Notes: generated from the letters alone by a model not told the origin. 64,000 bases of DNA from Chelydra serpentina (GCA_037349315.1 JBAIAC010000001.1:33914001-33978000); one strand, 5' to 3'; numbered from the stretch's first letter, positions 35,965-48,003 are shown. Program-made: numbers and translations.

Positions 35965-36489
35965 CTAGTGAGGAGACATTCCTGTACCCCCCACTATTCC
36001 TTCCCCAGTTTCCTCCTCTGGGCCCCCTCCTAAGACATATTTCTCTGTGTTCCCTAGGAAGGGTTCTGTCTTTTGTTCAGCTACAGAACTCTGCCAGCTA
36101 ACAACTGGGACAGTTTCCTTAATCATTGATAACACCTCTCCTGCCCCTGCATCTGAGGGCATGTTGCCTTCTGCTGGAAAGGAGCTAGTCTCAGCCCCTC
36201 CCATACTTGGAAGCACCCTGCTTCCCTGTGTTACAGAGTCACAGGAATTCTTACTCACCTCAGTGGTTTCTGAGATCCCCAGTCCCTTCTCTGGGCTCTC
36301 CTCTGGGACACATTGCTGTATGCTCCCTAGAGCTGGTTTTGCCTCTGGTTCAGCTGCGATCTGCTGGCAGCTAATAACATGGACAGTTCTCTCCCTGGCA
36401 GGCATTACGCGCCCATCCCTTCCTGATGTGGTGTTGCCTCCAGCTGCAGTGCAGGAGTTGGTCTCAACCACCCTCCCACCTGGAAGCAC
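35965..36489 (-). pseudogene. Internal repeat-bearing frame of the LTR element
   Basis: 174 codons, rich in Glu, Ser and Gly. Two diverged copies of an approximately 70-residue unit can be aligned: one starts GGRVVETNSC and ends EKGLGI, the other starts GGAETSSFPAEG and ends TGEGI, with shared VP/HVISCQQ and VPVVSWQS segments and ALGS/FLGN. I know no function. The tandem duplication of a protein-length unit is the main observation. Confidence 0.4.
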
Positions 36490-36552
36490 ATGTTTTCTTC
36501 CTGCTGCAGAAGAATCAAGGAGACTCTCTCATTCTCAGAGCATCACCCTGTC

Positions 36553-37115
36553 TAATCATACCACCTCTCCATAAATTTACCAAACTCAGTATTGAAGCCA
36601 CTTAGGTTTTTTGCCCCCACTGCTCCCCTTGGAAGGCTATTCCAGAACCTCACTCCTCTCATGGTTAGAAACCTTCGTCTACTTTCAGGCCTAAACTTGT
36701 TGGTGGCCAGTTTATATATATATTTGTTCTTGTGCCAACACTGGTCCTTAACTAAAATAACTCCTCTCCCTCCCTGGTGTTTATCCCTCTGATGTATTTA
36801 TAGACAGCAATCTTCTCTCCCCCCAACTTTCTTTTGGTTAAGCTAAACAAGCCAAACTCTTTGTCTCTTCTCATAAGGTTGGTTTTCCATTCCTCTGATC
36901 ATCCTATAGCCATTCTCTGCACCTGTACCAGTTTGAATTCATTATCCTTAAACATAGGAGACCAGAATTGCACACAGTATTCCAGATGAGGTCTCACCAA
37001 TGCCTTGTATAATGGTACTAACATTTTCCTATCTCTACTGGAAATACCTCGCCTGATGCATTCTAGGATTGAATTAGCTTTTTTCACGGCCACGCCACAT
37101 TGGCGGCTGCTCTCT
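36553..37115 (-). mobile_element. Old CR1 LINE, RT C-terminal part (right piece of a split copy)
   Basis: On the minus strand it reads AVKKANSILECIRRGISSRD and [16 protein letters not shown] (36899-37093), the conserved CR1 tail region after the RT palm. Further left it continues with decayed frames. It continues the piece at 33326-33786. Confidence 0.8.
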
Positions 37116-39385
37116 TGCTGCTGTCTCCCCCATTCCCCACTGAGTCTACCTGAGCATTCATGACATGATTCACATATACTCTCTAGTCTTCTCTATTAGG
37201 ATGAACTCCCAGGCCTATTCACTATACTGTATGACTTTTCCAGTTCTTTATCTGACTAGCTTTCCATGCTGAAAATGTCTTCGGATTGCAGTCCTGCCTC
37301 CTTCCCACAAGACACAACCAAATTAATTTAGCTTCTTTGGGTTCTTTTTGTCTAGAGAATAAGCAGTGACCTGTAGCTGTTGAAGCACTTGACCAATGAC
37401 TTTTTCTCATGATATATGAATTATATTTCTAAAGGGGCATGGGATGTGTGTGAGGTGAGTATATGTCCAGTATCTAGTTTTCCCTGCTTTTAATTATTGG
37501 TATACAATCAACTGACAAAAATCACATTTCCATCTGAAAACTTTGCACATAGCTATTGTTACAAATAAACCTTATGAAGTGAAATAGATGTGAACATTTT
37601 TATTTTTTCTTTCACCACTTTGTTTACTTTGTGTGTTTACTATTCCTTTGTGAATATCCACTTTCACCATTTTGTAGATGATGCACATCTTTCCCCAGGT
37701 CCTGAAGGAGGATGTTCACTGGAAACAGGAGCAGCAGAGCTGAAACTAAACAAACAGCACAGTTAGTTGTGTGCAGAGATAAAAGAGAAGGGAGAGAAGG
37801 TGGGCCTTAAATATGTTGTTTTGTGTTTTTCTTATGCCTGCCCAAAGAGCCTTCTAAAAAGGTGTACAGAAAAACCCTTAACTTAAAAATGCACATGTGT
37901 GCGCGCACACACACTCTCGTTTTTCCCGGTGTGCTATCTGTTTAAAAGATGTCAATTTTTTTTTATATAACTATTTTTTAAAATGTCAGATTTTTAACTG
38001 TCCTTTTTTTAATGATAGCAAGCTTTTCTCCAATGGATAGCAACCCCATTACATTTTTATTTTCTAACTCCTCTCCCTCATTGTGATATAGAGGCTGTAT
38101 ATATGTTCATATGAAGAATTTGACTTGCTGATTCTTCTGAAGGTGTGTTTTTGTTTTTGGTCCAGTTGCACTGGAAAAGCTAGCCCAGAATTTCAATAGC
38201 AACATAAAATTTGGGATGACATCTGTGGAGCCTTGTTATCAAAGGAAACGGAAATTCCTCTAATTGACTTTTCTATAAACCCCTCTGTTAAAGAGGCTGG
38301 TGGAGTACCTCTACATTCTCTTCATCCTTTCTCTTCCCTCCCTTGCAACAGAACTTTATAATTCTGGAGTTTGGTGAAAGAAATGAAATGAGTCTCTAGA
38401 ACCATCTCCTGAAGCCGTCATAGTCTTGCTGCCACTATTTCCTCTCCTGACTTTGGGATTGAGTGGGAGTGATTGTAATTGTTGTTCAACCCAAAATATT
38501 AAAGCAGCAGAGGAACAACATCTTCCTCAAGATGGGTTGGCATTTCCTCAGGGAGGAACATTCCATAGTTTAAGAATGTGCTTTGCTACATTGACTGCAA
38601 CTGAGTCCCAAGGGTATGCCATGAGCAGTGTAACTGCTCTTTGAGGGTCTGAAAAGTTGTCACAGCTTGATTTGACCTCATGTCATGTCCTTAATGCCAA
38701 ATCTTTTAAAAACACTTCTGCTTGTCCACAAAGTAGCTTCTCAGAATCAATTAGAGAAAAATTCTATTAAAAAGGCTGGAAGAAGAATTAAAGTACACTA
38801 ATAACATTTTCATATTAGTTGCCATATTGGCATTGATGCAGAGAAATCTGTTAGAAAAACTGTTTGCTCTTTTCCCATGTGTCCACGCTGAATAACTGCA
38901 GAGTTGGGTATGCTGTCTTTTTTCTAAAAGCTGTCATATGCTTTAATAACTGGCTTGACACTTATTATCTTTTTTTAATGCAAAGAGGAAATTGTCAGAG
39001 TTTGCAGCAGTAAAATGGCTCCTTTGTTACTTTCATTATTTTCAGCATAAAGGCTTCCTCTCCCCCTCCTCCACCCCACACCTCCCCTCGGACCAGTCTC
39101 TTGATAAGATTGGAGTTTACTCGGTAAAGACGTTGGGAAGACATGAAATGCAAGTAATGTGGACAGTATCTAGGCAAACAGGATTCAAATAACTTACTAA
39201 TTGCTGTTCTTTTATTTTAATATAAAGGAGCAAAACCGTCTGATCAAAGCCTAGCTTAACTCTTTAGAGTGCAGTGTAAGTATTTGTAGGCAATTTATTC
39301 TAGTAAAATTTTCCTGTATTGTCTTAAAAGTGGTGATGGGTTACTGTCTGTTTCACAGGAACCTCATAGTTGCTTCCCCACAACA
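37116..39385. other. Unique sequence, no gene seen
   Basis: Contains a short alternating purine-pyrimidine tract (GTGTGCGCGCACACACAC, about 37899-37915). A 72-codon frame at 38426-38644 shows no domain and no convincing splice context. Confidence 0.5.
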
Positions 39386-39389
39386 ACTG

Positions 39390-39600
39390 TCTATCTAGTT
39401 AGATATCCTGTCTCTGGCAGTGACCTATAGGATGCACATCAGAAGAGAGCATAAACTTCATACACTGTTCCTCATTTTGCAATAATCTATGAGGAGAATT
39501 TCTTCTTGACTCTGGTTGGTGTTTAGTGTATGTTCCCAAGTATGAATAGCCCTTTGAGTTCTATCCCATCTACTCTCATGGCTGACTATTATTTCCATGA
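39390..39600. mobile_element. Possible CR1/L3-like fragment
   Basis: TATCCTGTCTCTGGCAGTGACC followed by GAGAATTTCTTCTTGACTC and a later GAATAGCCCTTTGAG resembles the 3' part of old CR1/L3-type repeats. This is from memory and unconfirmed. Confidence 0.3.
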
Positions 39601-40383
39601 ACATTTTTATTAAGATTATTTTAAAAAAAATCTTATTTGCCTTAATATCCTGCAGAAGTTTGTTTAAAGTAGTTGATTTTTAAAAATCGTGATTCCGTAT
39701 TTAAATCAGATTATTTTTATAAATCTATTTTTTAAATTTAAATCAGATTTTATATTTTCATGTTATTTCTCTGCTTGCCATTTTATGGTCTCAAACTGAT
39801 TATATGAATGTTTTGTGTTTATTTATTTAATTAGTTTTCTAATTGTTCATAGAATTTCAGATTTTATGTAGGATTTTTTTTACTACTGAGAAGTTTTGCA
39901 CATAAAATTTTCATCTTTGCTGAAAAAACACAAATCCAGGCCCTCTTTAGCATCTTTATTATGAGAAAAACACTAACTCTTGACACAAAATTTGATAAGC
40001 ATGTAGCCCAGCCTGCATTTGCAAACACCACAACCACCACCTTCCTATGTATTAAAATCCCACAAGTGAAGAAACGTGTAATGCTTTTACCAGGCTATAC
40101 ACCAGCATCAGTGTATGCAGTTTCAAGACAATGGGACATATGCTACTGAGTCACATAGGTACCCTTGAAAATCCCACTCATAGGTGCCTAAAAATGGACT
40201 GAAGGGCCTAATTTTCAGCTCCTATTTTTAAAAAATGTTCTGTTTAAAAATGTTCACAGTAATTTTGTTCATGTATTGAAAGTCTAATGTTTCATTGTTA
40301 ACATTAAATTATTTTTGTTTTGAGGTGAGAAATTTTATGTCACTGAGAGAAGTTTTTTGTTTTTAAATAAACATACAGTTTTA
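39601..40383. other. AT-rich sequence
   Basis: Includes ATTTAAATCAGATT repeats at about 39690-39750, possibly a degraded hAT end. Nothing else recognised. Confidence 0.4.
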
Positions 40384-40500
40384 GCCCTGATGCTGCAAAC
40401 ATTTATATACATATGTAGTCCCATTGAACTCAATGGGAGTATTCATAGGAATAAAGTTAAATACCTGCTTAAGTGTTTGCAGGATCAGGACCTTAACTGT
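40384..40500. repeat. Palindromic repeat (hairpin-forming)
   Basis: The arms GATGCTGCAAACA and TGTTTGCAGGATC lie at the outside. AGTCCCATTGA/TCAATGGGA lies at the centre around 40420-40438. The whole segment folds back on itself. Similar palindromic repeats are common in sauropsid genomes (from memory); the family is not assigned. Confidence 0.6.
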
Positions 40501-40995
40501 CAATATTTTTTACCTTATCTTTAGCAGTTTTGTAAAATTCAGATAAAATACCCTACCAATAGCAGTACCTAAAAAACAAAAACAAAAAAAATCAAGATTT
40601 ATACTTTAGTTTTTGGTAATTTTGAATCTAAATTTGTAATAACACAAAGTTTTGTAAATCAGTTTTATTTGTTTTGCCCCAGTTCCTGTAAAAACAAAAA
40701 GGAACCTTACTGAAGTTACAAAGGAAGCATCTCTTACTGTATGATCTTTCTCATTCATTTATTTATTTAGGTTTAGAGAAAGAACAACAAGGATCCTGCC
40801 CTAGGCATCCCTGCCATAAACTGGAAAAACAAACTGCCCTCAGAACACACAATTCTGATTTCTCTCAAAAGCCCATATTTGCAGCAGCCCATGTAAATAG
40901 GATTTCGGTGTACACTGGGTGGTCGACAGACTTGTGTTTTAGCTTCTGCATTCAAAGACCTGTGTTATAAGTGGGGCTGGTAGCACCCTCTGTTA
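40501..40995. other. Unique sequence
   Basis: Nothing recognised. Confidence 0.4.
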
Positions 40996-40999
40996 TTAA

Positions 41000-42778
41000 G
41001 GTTGCCCTACACTTCCAGTTACAAGGCCTTGTTTTCAGTTGCTTATAATTTTGAAAATTAACCATTTGGGGTAAAATATTCCATATTGGGTGTCTGCCTC
41101 GGCTAAATATTTGGAGAATTTCTGCCAAAACGGTTCAGTCATTTCTGAGAGCAAGTTTAGGAAAAAATATGTGTTCCTGGTGTTAAAATATCTATCCTGG
41201 GGTAATCTTTCTTTGAGAAGCTCTAGAGTTCCTATTCTTTGGAGCAGTGACTTGCAATTTGGCAGAGGGGTGGCCTTTGTGTCAACGATATGCTTTTTGT
41301 CCTTCTCATGCAAATCTGCCCAAATTTGACCAAATTATAAACCTTTGAAAAAGCACAGTCCACCCATACTTAGTAGAGACTTGCTAGAACTTTGCAGCTG
41401 AATTCACTGAAGATTCTGTCTACCCTAGGCATGTCTCCAGCCCAAGGCTGAGCAGGACTTTCCATGCAATTGCAGCTGTGGGTTGCTACTTCCCATGCTG
41501 GGTCTGGATGTCTGAACTGAAAGCAGGGGGCTCAGACAGTGAGGAAAACATAGGAAAAAGCTGCCTGATTTGAATTTAGAGGTGACGAGCCAGATCTGCT
41601 GGGGGTCAGGGAAGATGATCAGGACAAGGAGTCTGTGGTGCACAGAGGAAAACTGAGACTGAAAGTTAAGGATGAGGGGACACTGGGTCCTAGGGTGGGG
41701 GAGGCTGGGACTGGCTGGGAAAGGAGACTGGGTGGCCGAGAGGGAAACTGAGTGGAGGAGATTGGAAGCTAGTAGGTTACAGGGAGGCTGAGATCAGATG
41801 GGGGAAGAAGGTAAGTGGGGAGGGACACAGGTTTGATGAGGAGCCAGGTACTAGATGGAGAACTGGAACTGGCTATGCAAAGAGACTGGTACAAGAGCCA
41901 GGGAGACACTGAGACAGAACAAAGAACATGGAGAGGTAGACTGGGAGCAAGTGTGGATGAGGAATGTGGGCGGCTGGAGACCAGAATGAGTGGGAAAAAC
42001 AAATCCGATCAAGAGCCAGGGCAGGGAGGAACTAGTAGTGATTTAGACTGGGAATAAGGAGTGAGGGGCTGGGGGGTAACTAGCAGTGGTCAGGTAAGGA
42101 AATTGGGGGCAAGGAGATGTGAGGAGTTACAAGGAAACTGTGAATGGTTTGACAAGGCGGCTGGAACTGGGAGTGGGGGGGCAGGTTGGGATGGGAGTCC
42201 AAAGGAGTGAAACAAGGACTTGATGGGACTGGAATGAGAAGCCTGAGAAATGGAGACTGGGACTGGCTAGGTGGAGAAAGTAAGACTGGGACAAGGAGCC
42301 AGGGTGGGAAAGAGACTAAGACTGGGATAAGGACAGGGTGGAGTGGATTGGGCAGAAGAGGTCATACTTAATGGGAGTGGGCAGATGTGACATTTCCCTT
42401 GAGAGCTTGGAGTGGAACCCAAGATCCGAGAGTCTCACAATTCCTCTGCTCTCGGCAAATACCTGTGAAATTCACTGGCATTCCCAGTCCCATCTGCCTC
42501 TAGATCTGGTCCACATAATGATAATAACCTACTGCTGCTATCAGTTAATCCATTAACTCAAGCAGTGGAGTGCTGTGCAATGGATCTAAAGGTTCCAGTC
42601 CTGCTGATGACCCATGTGGGTGTCAATATGATGCCACATGATGGAATTTGATTTTTTCAGTTAGATTTTTTTAAAAATTAGGAAATTACGGACACATAAA
42701 CTGTGTTAAAAGAAAATTAGTAAAGTCAGGAAAAGTCAGAAGTTGGGAAATGTCAGAATGAAGGTTGCTTGTGCAACC
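41000..42778. mobile_element. Candidate TTAA-flanked DNA element, 1779 bp
   Basis: TTAA occurs directly at both sides (40996-40999 and 42779-42782). The ends are GGTTGCCCTACAC on the left and, as reverse complement, GGTTGCACAAGCA on the right: GGTTGC is shared, then similarity fades. TTAA targets are typical of piggyBac, but those ends usually start with CCY, so the class is open. There is no transposase frame. The interior has a G/A-rich minisatellite. Confidence 0.4.
41650..42360. repeat. Degenerate purine-rich minisatellite
   Basis: Repeated variants of GGAGACTGGGACTGG and ACAAGGAGCCAGGGTGGG run through the segment with variable spacing. The strand is strongly purine-biased. Frames over it are low-complexity and not genes. 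Confidence 0.7.
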
Positions 42779-42782
42779 TTAA

Positions 42783-44389
42783 TTTGACTGTCTTGCTCAT
42801 ATATATATTATAACACAGTGTGTAAATACATGATCCCATACTGTGCATGATACTAGAGAAATTTAAGCTTCCTTGCATAAGGTGTTCAACATAGGTAACC
42901 CATTAGGCCCACAACCTCAGGTACAAACCTCAAGGAGGCACTGGAGAACACACATTTTGATATGAATCCATTTTGCATTTAATGCACTAGACCCTTTCTC
43001 TTGTTCATAATTGTTTTTAAAGATAGTTCAGTGCTAAAAAGTATGCTGATGGCAAAGTGAAGTTGAGAATTTAAATACACAAAAATTAGGAATTTTTTAA
43101 GTTATGGCTCCCACAATAGTGTTAACTCAGCCACATTATAGTTCTATGCAGAATAAAGTAGTACCAAATTAGATTGATACTATATGCAACTGGATGAGTT
43201 ATGATTACTGTGGGGATCATACATTAAAAGTTCCAGACTTCATTATGTTTAAACTTTCAACCTTAACATTTTATTAATATAGGGGTTTTTTTTATTTTAA
43301 ATCTATAATACTGAAATTTGAAGTCTTAAAACTGACATCCACACAGCTGGTTTCCAGTTAAACATTTATAACAATGAAAGATAAATCTGTTTTGTAATAT
43401 TCTTGAAAGTTTCAATAGTACTAAAATGCCATAGAAATAATGCATTTTTCTTGTTGACACAAAGCTTAAAAAGAAGATAATTTTAATGGAACAGACTGTA
43501 GAAAATGTTTTCTAATTTATTGCCTTGTTCATTGCATATTAAAGAAGAAGCAGTGAATCATATAATTAAATGTGACTGTAATACTTCTCTGCTGTGGATT
43601 TCAAATTGTTACCCACTGGCATTTTAGTTAGTCTTTTTGAGGCAGGAGCTTTTCAGAAGAGCTACCATTCAGAAAAAAGGAAATAAATGAGGGAGAATCA
43701 TTTTAGCACAGTTTGACACTAATATTGGCTTGACTTTGACCCTATATTAGTAGAATTATTTATCCAGAATCATCCTGTTCTTTGATGAATTTTTCTGTAT
43801 AATATTGAAAGTGCACAAACTAAAACAGGAACTACTGTCTTCTGCGTTCTAGACAAAAGAGTAAGACACCAGGTCTTTTCCAATCTTTCTGTGTGGCCAG
43901 CCTTAAAGAATAGGTAGTGTAGCTACAAACTGTTTTCAACTATTTTGACCATTAACTCCTTTTCTGTGCGTTTTGAAGTTGTTTTTACTTCTGAAAGAGT
44001 AAGAAATGGGAAGGGTCTGTTCTGGGCTGTAAACATGGTGAGTGATAGTACTTTGTCGAGCTTGCGAGGCCTTACGCTCAACTTGATGGCATTTCTCTGG
44101 GTGTAATGCCATAACTTCAGAATGCTGTATCCCAACAATTCAAAAATTTCAGGGATCATTCTAGATCTCAATGGGCAAAACCGTATTGATTTTGGGAAAA
44201 GCCAAGAGGGGGGGGAAAAGGGAAGGCATGAAGCCCATGGCATCTGGTTAGCAGAGCTGTCTGCTTCAGCTATCTCTATAATTGTCTGTAGATCAAAGAA
44301 CTGGTTGATGGCAGTTATTAACACATTCTGGCATAACAATACCTCTAATTTTAGTTATCTCCATTGAGAGTTTAAAAATGACACCCTGA
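42783..44389. other. Unique sequence with one unassigned segment
   Basis: No gene is supported. The segment 43920-44345 is open for 138 codons on the minus strand, and the phrase CTCAATGGGCAAAACCG suggests an old unclassified repeat. I see no protein domain. Confidence 0.4.
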
Positions 44390-44660
44390 AAGAGAGAGAA
44401 ATGGAGAATAAGAATAGTGGGGGAAATGGGGACATTGGGGATGCACACATAGTGGTCCTGGCATGGGGTAGGGGAGAATGGGAGATCCTGGCAGCTGTGT
44501 TATGGGGTGTGAACATCCCCTGGCTTGGGGAGATGGGGGTGGGGAGGAACTGAGGTGCACAGAGCCCTGGCATGCATGAGGGAAAGAATGATGGAGCTCC
44601 GATGGAGGGCATTCAGAGCCCATGATGGAGAGGAACATGGGTTACCCTGGTATGGGGAAA
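44390..44660. repeat. G-rich degenerate tandem repeat, left part
   Basis: Units of the type CCTGGCATGGGG..GAATGGG..GCACACA recur with variable length. They continue at 45236-45480 after an inserted block. Confidence 0.6.
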
Positions 44661-44664
44661 AGTC

Positions 44665-45235
44665 AGGGCTGGATTAACCTTTTGTGGGCCTGGTGCCAAA
44701 CATATTTGTGGGCCCCCATGGCCAAGGGGCCAGCCAGGAACAATAGGGCACGGGGGAAGGAATTGTAAGGGGGGTCTGTATGGAGGTGAGGACTGGGGGG
44801 GGGTCTCTTGTGTGGGGCTAGGGGTGGTGGGTCTTTGTGGGGCTGTGCTCTGCTGGGGAGCTGTTTGTGGGGGGGGCTGTGGGCAATGGGTCTCTGTGGG
44901 GCTGGGGGGGTCAAGGGAGCAGGGCCGGGGGGACCAGTCTTGCTCTCTCTCTGAGGGGCTGTGGGTGGCCGGTCTCTGTGGGGCTGAGCTTGGGCGGGTT
45001 CTGGGATGGTTGGGCTGGGGGGTCCCAGGGAGCTGTGTGTGTGGAAGTCCGGGGGGAGCTCTCTCTCTCCATGGGGCCAGCTGAGGCCCTTTCTGTGATG
45101 GAAGCAGCCGGGCCAGGCCTGGCCTCAGGGTGGGGGGACCCACCGCCAAGACGCTGGGGCTGGAGCTTTGTTGTTATGGGTCCCTTCTGAATGTGGGGGC
45201 CCGCCTGGCGCATTGGCGCCATGGCAAACCTAGTA
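44665..45235. mobile_element. GC-rich repeat inserted in the G-rich tandem array
   Basis: It starts CAGGGCTGGATTAACC and TTGTGGGCCTGGTGCCAAACATATTTGTGGGCCCC, a recurring start of a GC-rich interspersed repeat. The core has units of GGGGCTGTGGGTGG / GGTCTCTGTGGGGCTG. It ends near CGCCATGGCAAACC. The long frames on both strands (for example 44613-45149 minus) are low-complexity. Confidence 0.5.
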
Positions 45236-45480
45236 ACGTGGAAAGTGTGGCACACATAGACCCTGGCATGTGGAGGAATGAGGGCATCACAGAGAACCCC
45301 CCTTATATGGGGGGAATGGGAGCCCTGATATGGGGAACATGAGAAATTAGAGCACACCGAGTCCTTGGCATGGGGGTGTGAATGGGGACCAGGGAAAGGG
45401 GGAGGCGCACAGAGCACCTGCAATGTGTGCGGGGAGGGGCAGGGTTGCAGAGACTCCTGAAACAGAAGCGGATGGGGTGG
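45236..45480. repeat. G-rich degenerate tandem repeat, right part
   Basis: Same unit types as at 44390-44660: CCTTGGCATGGGGGTGTGAATGGGG and GCACAGAGCACCTG. Confidence 0.6.
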
Positions 45481-46589
45481 TGGCTCATAGGGAGCTAATG
45501 GAGTGATGAAGGAACACCTGGTGTGTGAAAGGAGCTCTGCCTACAGTAGCAACAAAGTCCCTAGTGGACCCAATTCTGCCACGTTAGTCACCCTTGCTTG
45601 CAGAATAAGGGGATTTGAAGTGTAAGGGTAGGGGTAGCAGAAACAGGCCTTCTAGAAGCATTAAAGCGGTGATGTCTGAAGTTTTCCCAGCCAAGGGCAT
45701 CATTGATATTTGCCAAGATTGCAGCTAACTTGTATAAAAGAGCAGATTACTTTTATATGGCTGTTGAGACAGTAGAGACTGCAGGTCCCTACTTGCAGTG
45801 CAGCCTAAAATGGAGATTACGTTGCTATGATTTTAGTCTTTATTGCTTAGATTTCAATGTGAATGATGGAGGAGTATGGGTAGCATTTTGGAATTCCAGG
45901 GGCCGCACTTTGGCCAATTTTTCTGTACAGAGATAATCAAAAGAGAGCCCATGGCTATTGGATAATATCAAGATACGTGTTTAAATTCTATTGTGGCTCG
46001 CAGCAAGGTTCTTCTCTTTGTTGTTTGTCATGCATAAAGTACAACAACCAGTTTGTTTTTGGTAATCCAGCTAAAGACTCCTTGTAGACTCTCCTGGTTG
46101 CACGTATGCAGAGGCAATGCATTGTTGTATGGGGGACAGGGTAGGGGAGGAGCAGGGGGCACACAGTTCTCATAATTAGTGTTAGTTCTCTCTGGCATTA
46201 AGAAGAACAGATGTTATATGCAGGTAGTGTATATAAGTTTACACTTGCTGCAAATGGAATAGCAAAGGAGATTCTGTGAGGAAGGGCTATTTCCACTTTG
46301 CGAGGAGCTGTGACCACAACGATCAAAGAAGAAATGCTTCTCTTAAGGAATTTCTTTGTGAGCAGTGTGAGGAAGTGATAGATTTTCTTTAACACCTATT
46401 GCATACCTTGTTACTCATACTCATGAATAATAACTCTTTGCTTCAATTTTAGGATTATGACATTAAGAGGTCAGAAATAGATGAAATATCTTAAAAATAA
46501 AAAAAGCAACGATCATAATTCAGTTAGCTGGGTGATCCATCCCTCTCTATGTTGCACACTATCATATTATTTCGGCTTTATATGTACAT
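45481..46589. other. Unique sequence
   Basis: No gene or repeat recognised. A 77-codon frame at 45703-45936 lacks domain and splice evidence. Confidence 0.45.
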
Positions 46590-48003
46590 TTTCTTACAGA
46601 GAAGTGAGCATAACCCATATAATGAGGCAGATTTTCTTAGGATCAACAATAATCTGCAGATCCAGTGAATACTAGTGACAAAGATACTGGAACAAATTAT
46701 TAAACAATCAATTTGAAAGCACCTTGAAGATAATAGGGTTATAAGGAATAGCCAGTATGAATTTATCAAGAACAAATATTATCTAACCAACTTAATTTAT
46801 TTTATGACAGGGTTACTGGCCTAGTATATAGGGGGGAAGCACTAGATGTGATATATCTTGATTTTTAGTAAGGCTTTTGACACAGTTCCACATGACATGC
46901 TCATCAGTGAACTAGAGAAATGTGGTCTAGATGAAATTGCTATAAGGTGGGTGCACAATCAGTTGAAAAGCCATACACAAAGAGTAGTTATCAACGTTTC
47001 GCTGTCAAACTGGGAGGACATATCTAGTCGGGTCTCGCAGGGGTCAGTCCTGGGTCTGGTACTATTCAATATTTTCGTTAATGACTTGGATAATGGAGTG
47101 GAGTGTATGCTTTTAAAAGTTGCAGATGATACCAAGCTGGGAAGGGAGGCAAGCATTTTGGAGGGCAGGACTAGAATTCAAAATGACCTTGACAAATTGG
47201 AGAATTGGTGTGAATTCAACAAAATGAAATTCATTGAAGACATGTGCAGCATAGTTCACTTAGGAAGGAAAAATCAAATGCACAACTACAAAATGAGGAA
47301 TGACTGGCTAGCTGATAATACTGCCAAAAAGGATCTGGGGGTTATAGTGGATCACAAATTGTATATGAGTCAACAATGCGATGCAGCTGCAACAAAGGCA
47401 AATATCCTTCTGGGGTATATTAACAGTAGTGTCATATGTAAGACACAGGTGGTACTTGTCCCACTCTACTGAGCATTGGTAAGGCCTCAGCTGTAGGTCT
47501 TTGTCCAATTCTGGGCACCTCACTTAAGAAAGATGTGAACAAATTGGAGAGAGTCCAGAGGAGAGTAAGAAAAATAAAAGGTTTAGAAAACCTGACCTAT
47601 GTGGTAAAGTTTAAAAAACAGACATGTTTAGTCTTGAGAAAAGAAGATGGGGGTGGGGGACAGGACCTGGTACGGCTTTCCAAATACGTTAACGGCTCTT
47701 ATAAAGAGAATGGCAATCAATTGTTCTGCATGTTCACTGAAGGTAGGACAAGAAGTAATTGGCTTAATCTGCAGCAAGGGAGATTTAAGATAGATATTAG
47801 AGAAAACTTTCTAAGTATGAGGATAGCTGAATTCTGGAATAAACTCCTAGGAAGGTTGTGGAATCCCCATCAGTTTTTAAAAACAGGTTTGACAAACCCC
47901 TGTCTGGGATGGTCTAGATTTACTGGGTCCTGCCACAGCGCAGAGGGGTGGACTTGATGACTTCTGGATGTCCCTTCCAGTCCTACATTTCTATGATTCT
48001 ATG
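46590..48003 (+). mobile_element. CR1 LINE, RT half and 3' end, decayed
   Basis: Plus-strand CR1 from the RT fingers to the tail. Around 46600 the frame resembles NYRPVSLT (here SYREVSITHI). 46858-47472 carries [28 protein letters not shown] and VADDTKLGRE, in which the aromatic before the Asp pair is replaced by Val. It continues through LGRKNQMHNY and, after a stop near 47470, FVQFWAPHL and LERVQRR. The end is the CR1 tail TTTCTATGATTCTATGA (about 47987-48003). Confidence 0.9.
46858..47472 (+). pseudogene. CR1 reverse transcriptase fragment
   Basis: 204 open codons from the palm domain of CR1 ORF2. It lacks the N-terminal half in frame and ends at an in-frame TGA; the thumb continues in broken frames to about 47960. 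The catalytic Asp pair is kept. No endonuclease is present. Confidence 0.8.

Larger units (their letters stand above)
33787..36547 (-). mobile_element. LTR retroelement (antisense), 5' LTR lost
   Basis: The element interrupts the CR1 and is flanked by CTGTC on both sides (33782-33786 and 36548-36552). The left 1081 bp form the 3' LTR. To the right lies internal sequence, with a purine tract (AAGAGAGGAGA on the minus strand) touching the LTR start. The right terminus GCATCACC resembles the LTR's outer end GCGTCACA at 6 of 8 positions, so a nearly complete deletion of the 5' LTR is the simplest reading. No reverse transcriptase or integrase is seen. Confidence 0.75.

Noticed and set aside
37899..37915. 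CG-alternating tract as a possible Z-DNA or regulatory site
   Set aside because: Only a short GTGCGCGCACAC run, common by chance; no other signal.
43923..44339. 138-codon minus-strand frame
   Set aside because: No domain that I recognise. Likely an old repeat or chance, since the plus strand is also open in part.
44613..45149. Long minus-strand frame of 178 codons
   Set aside because: Pro/Ser/Gln-rich low-complexity sequence opposite a G-rich repeat, with overlapping frames on both strands. No domain or splice context.
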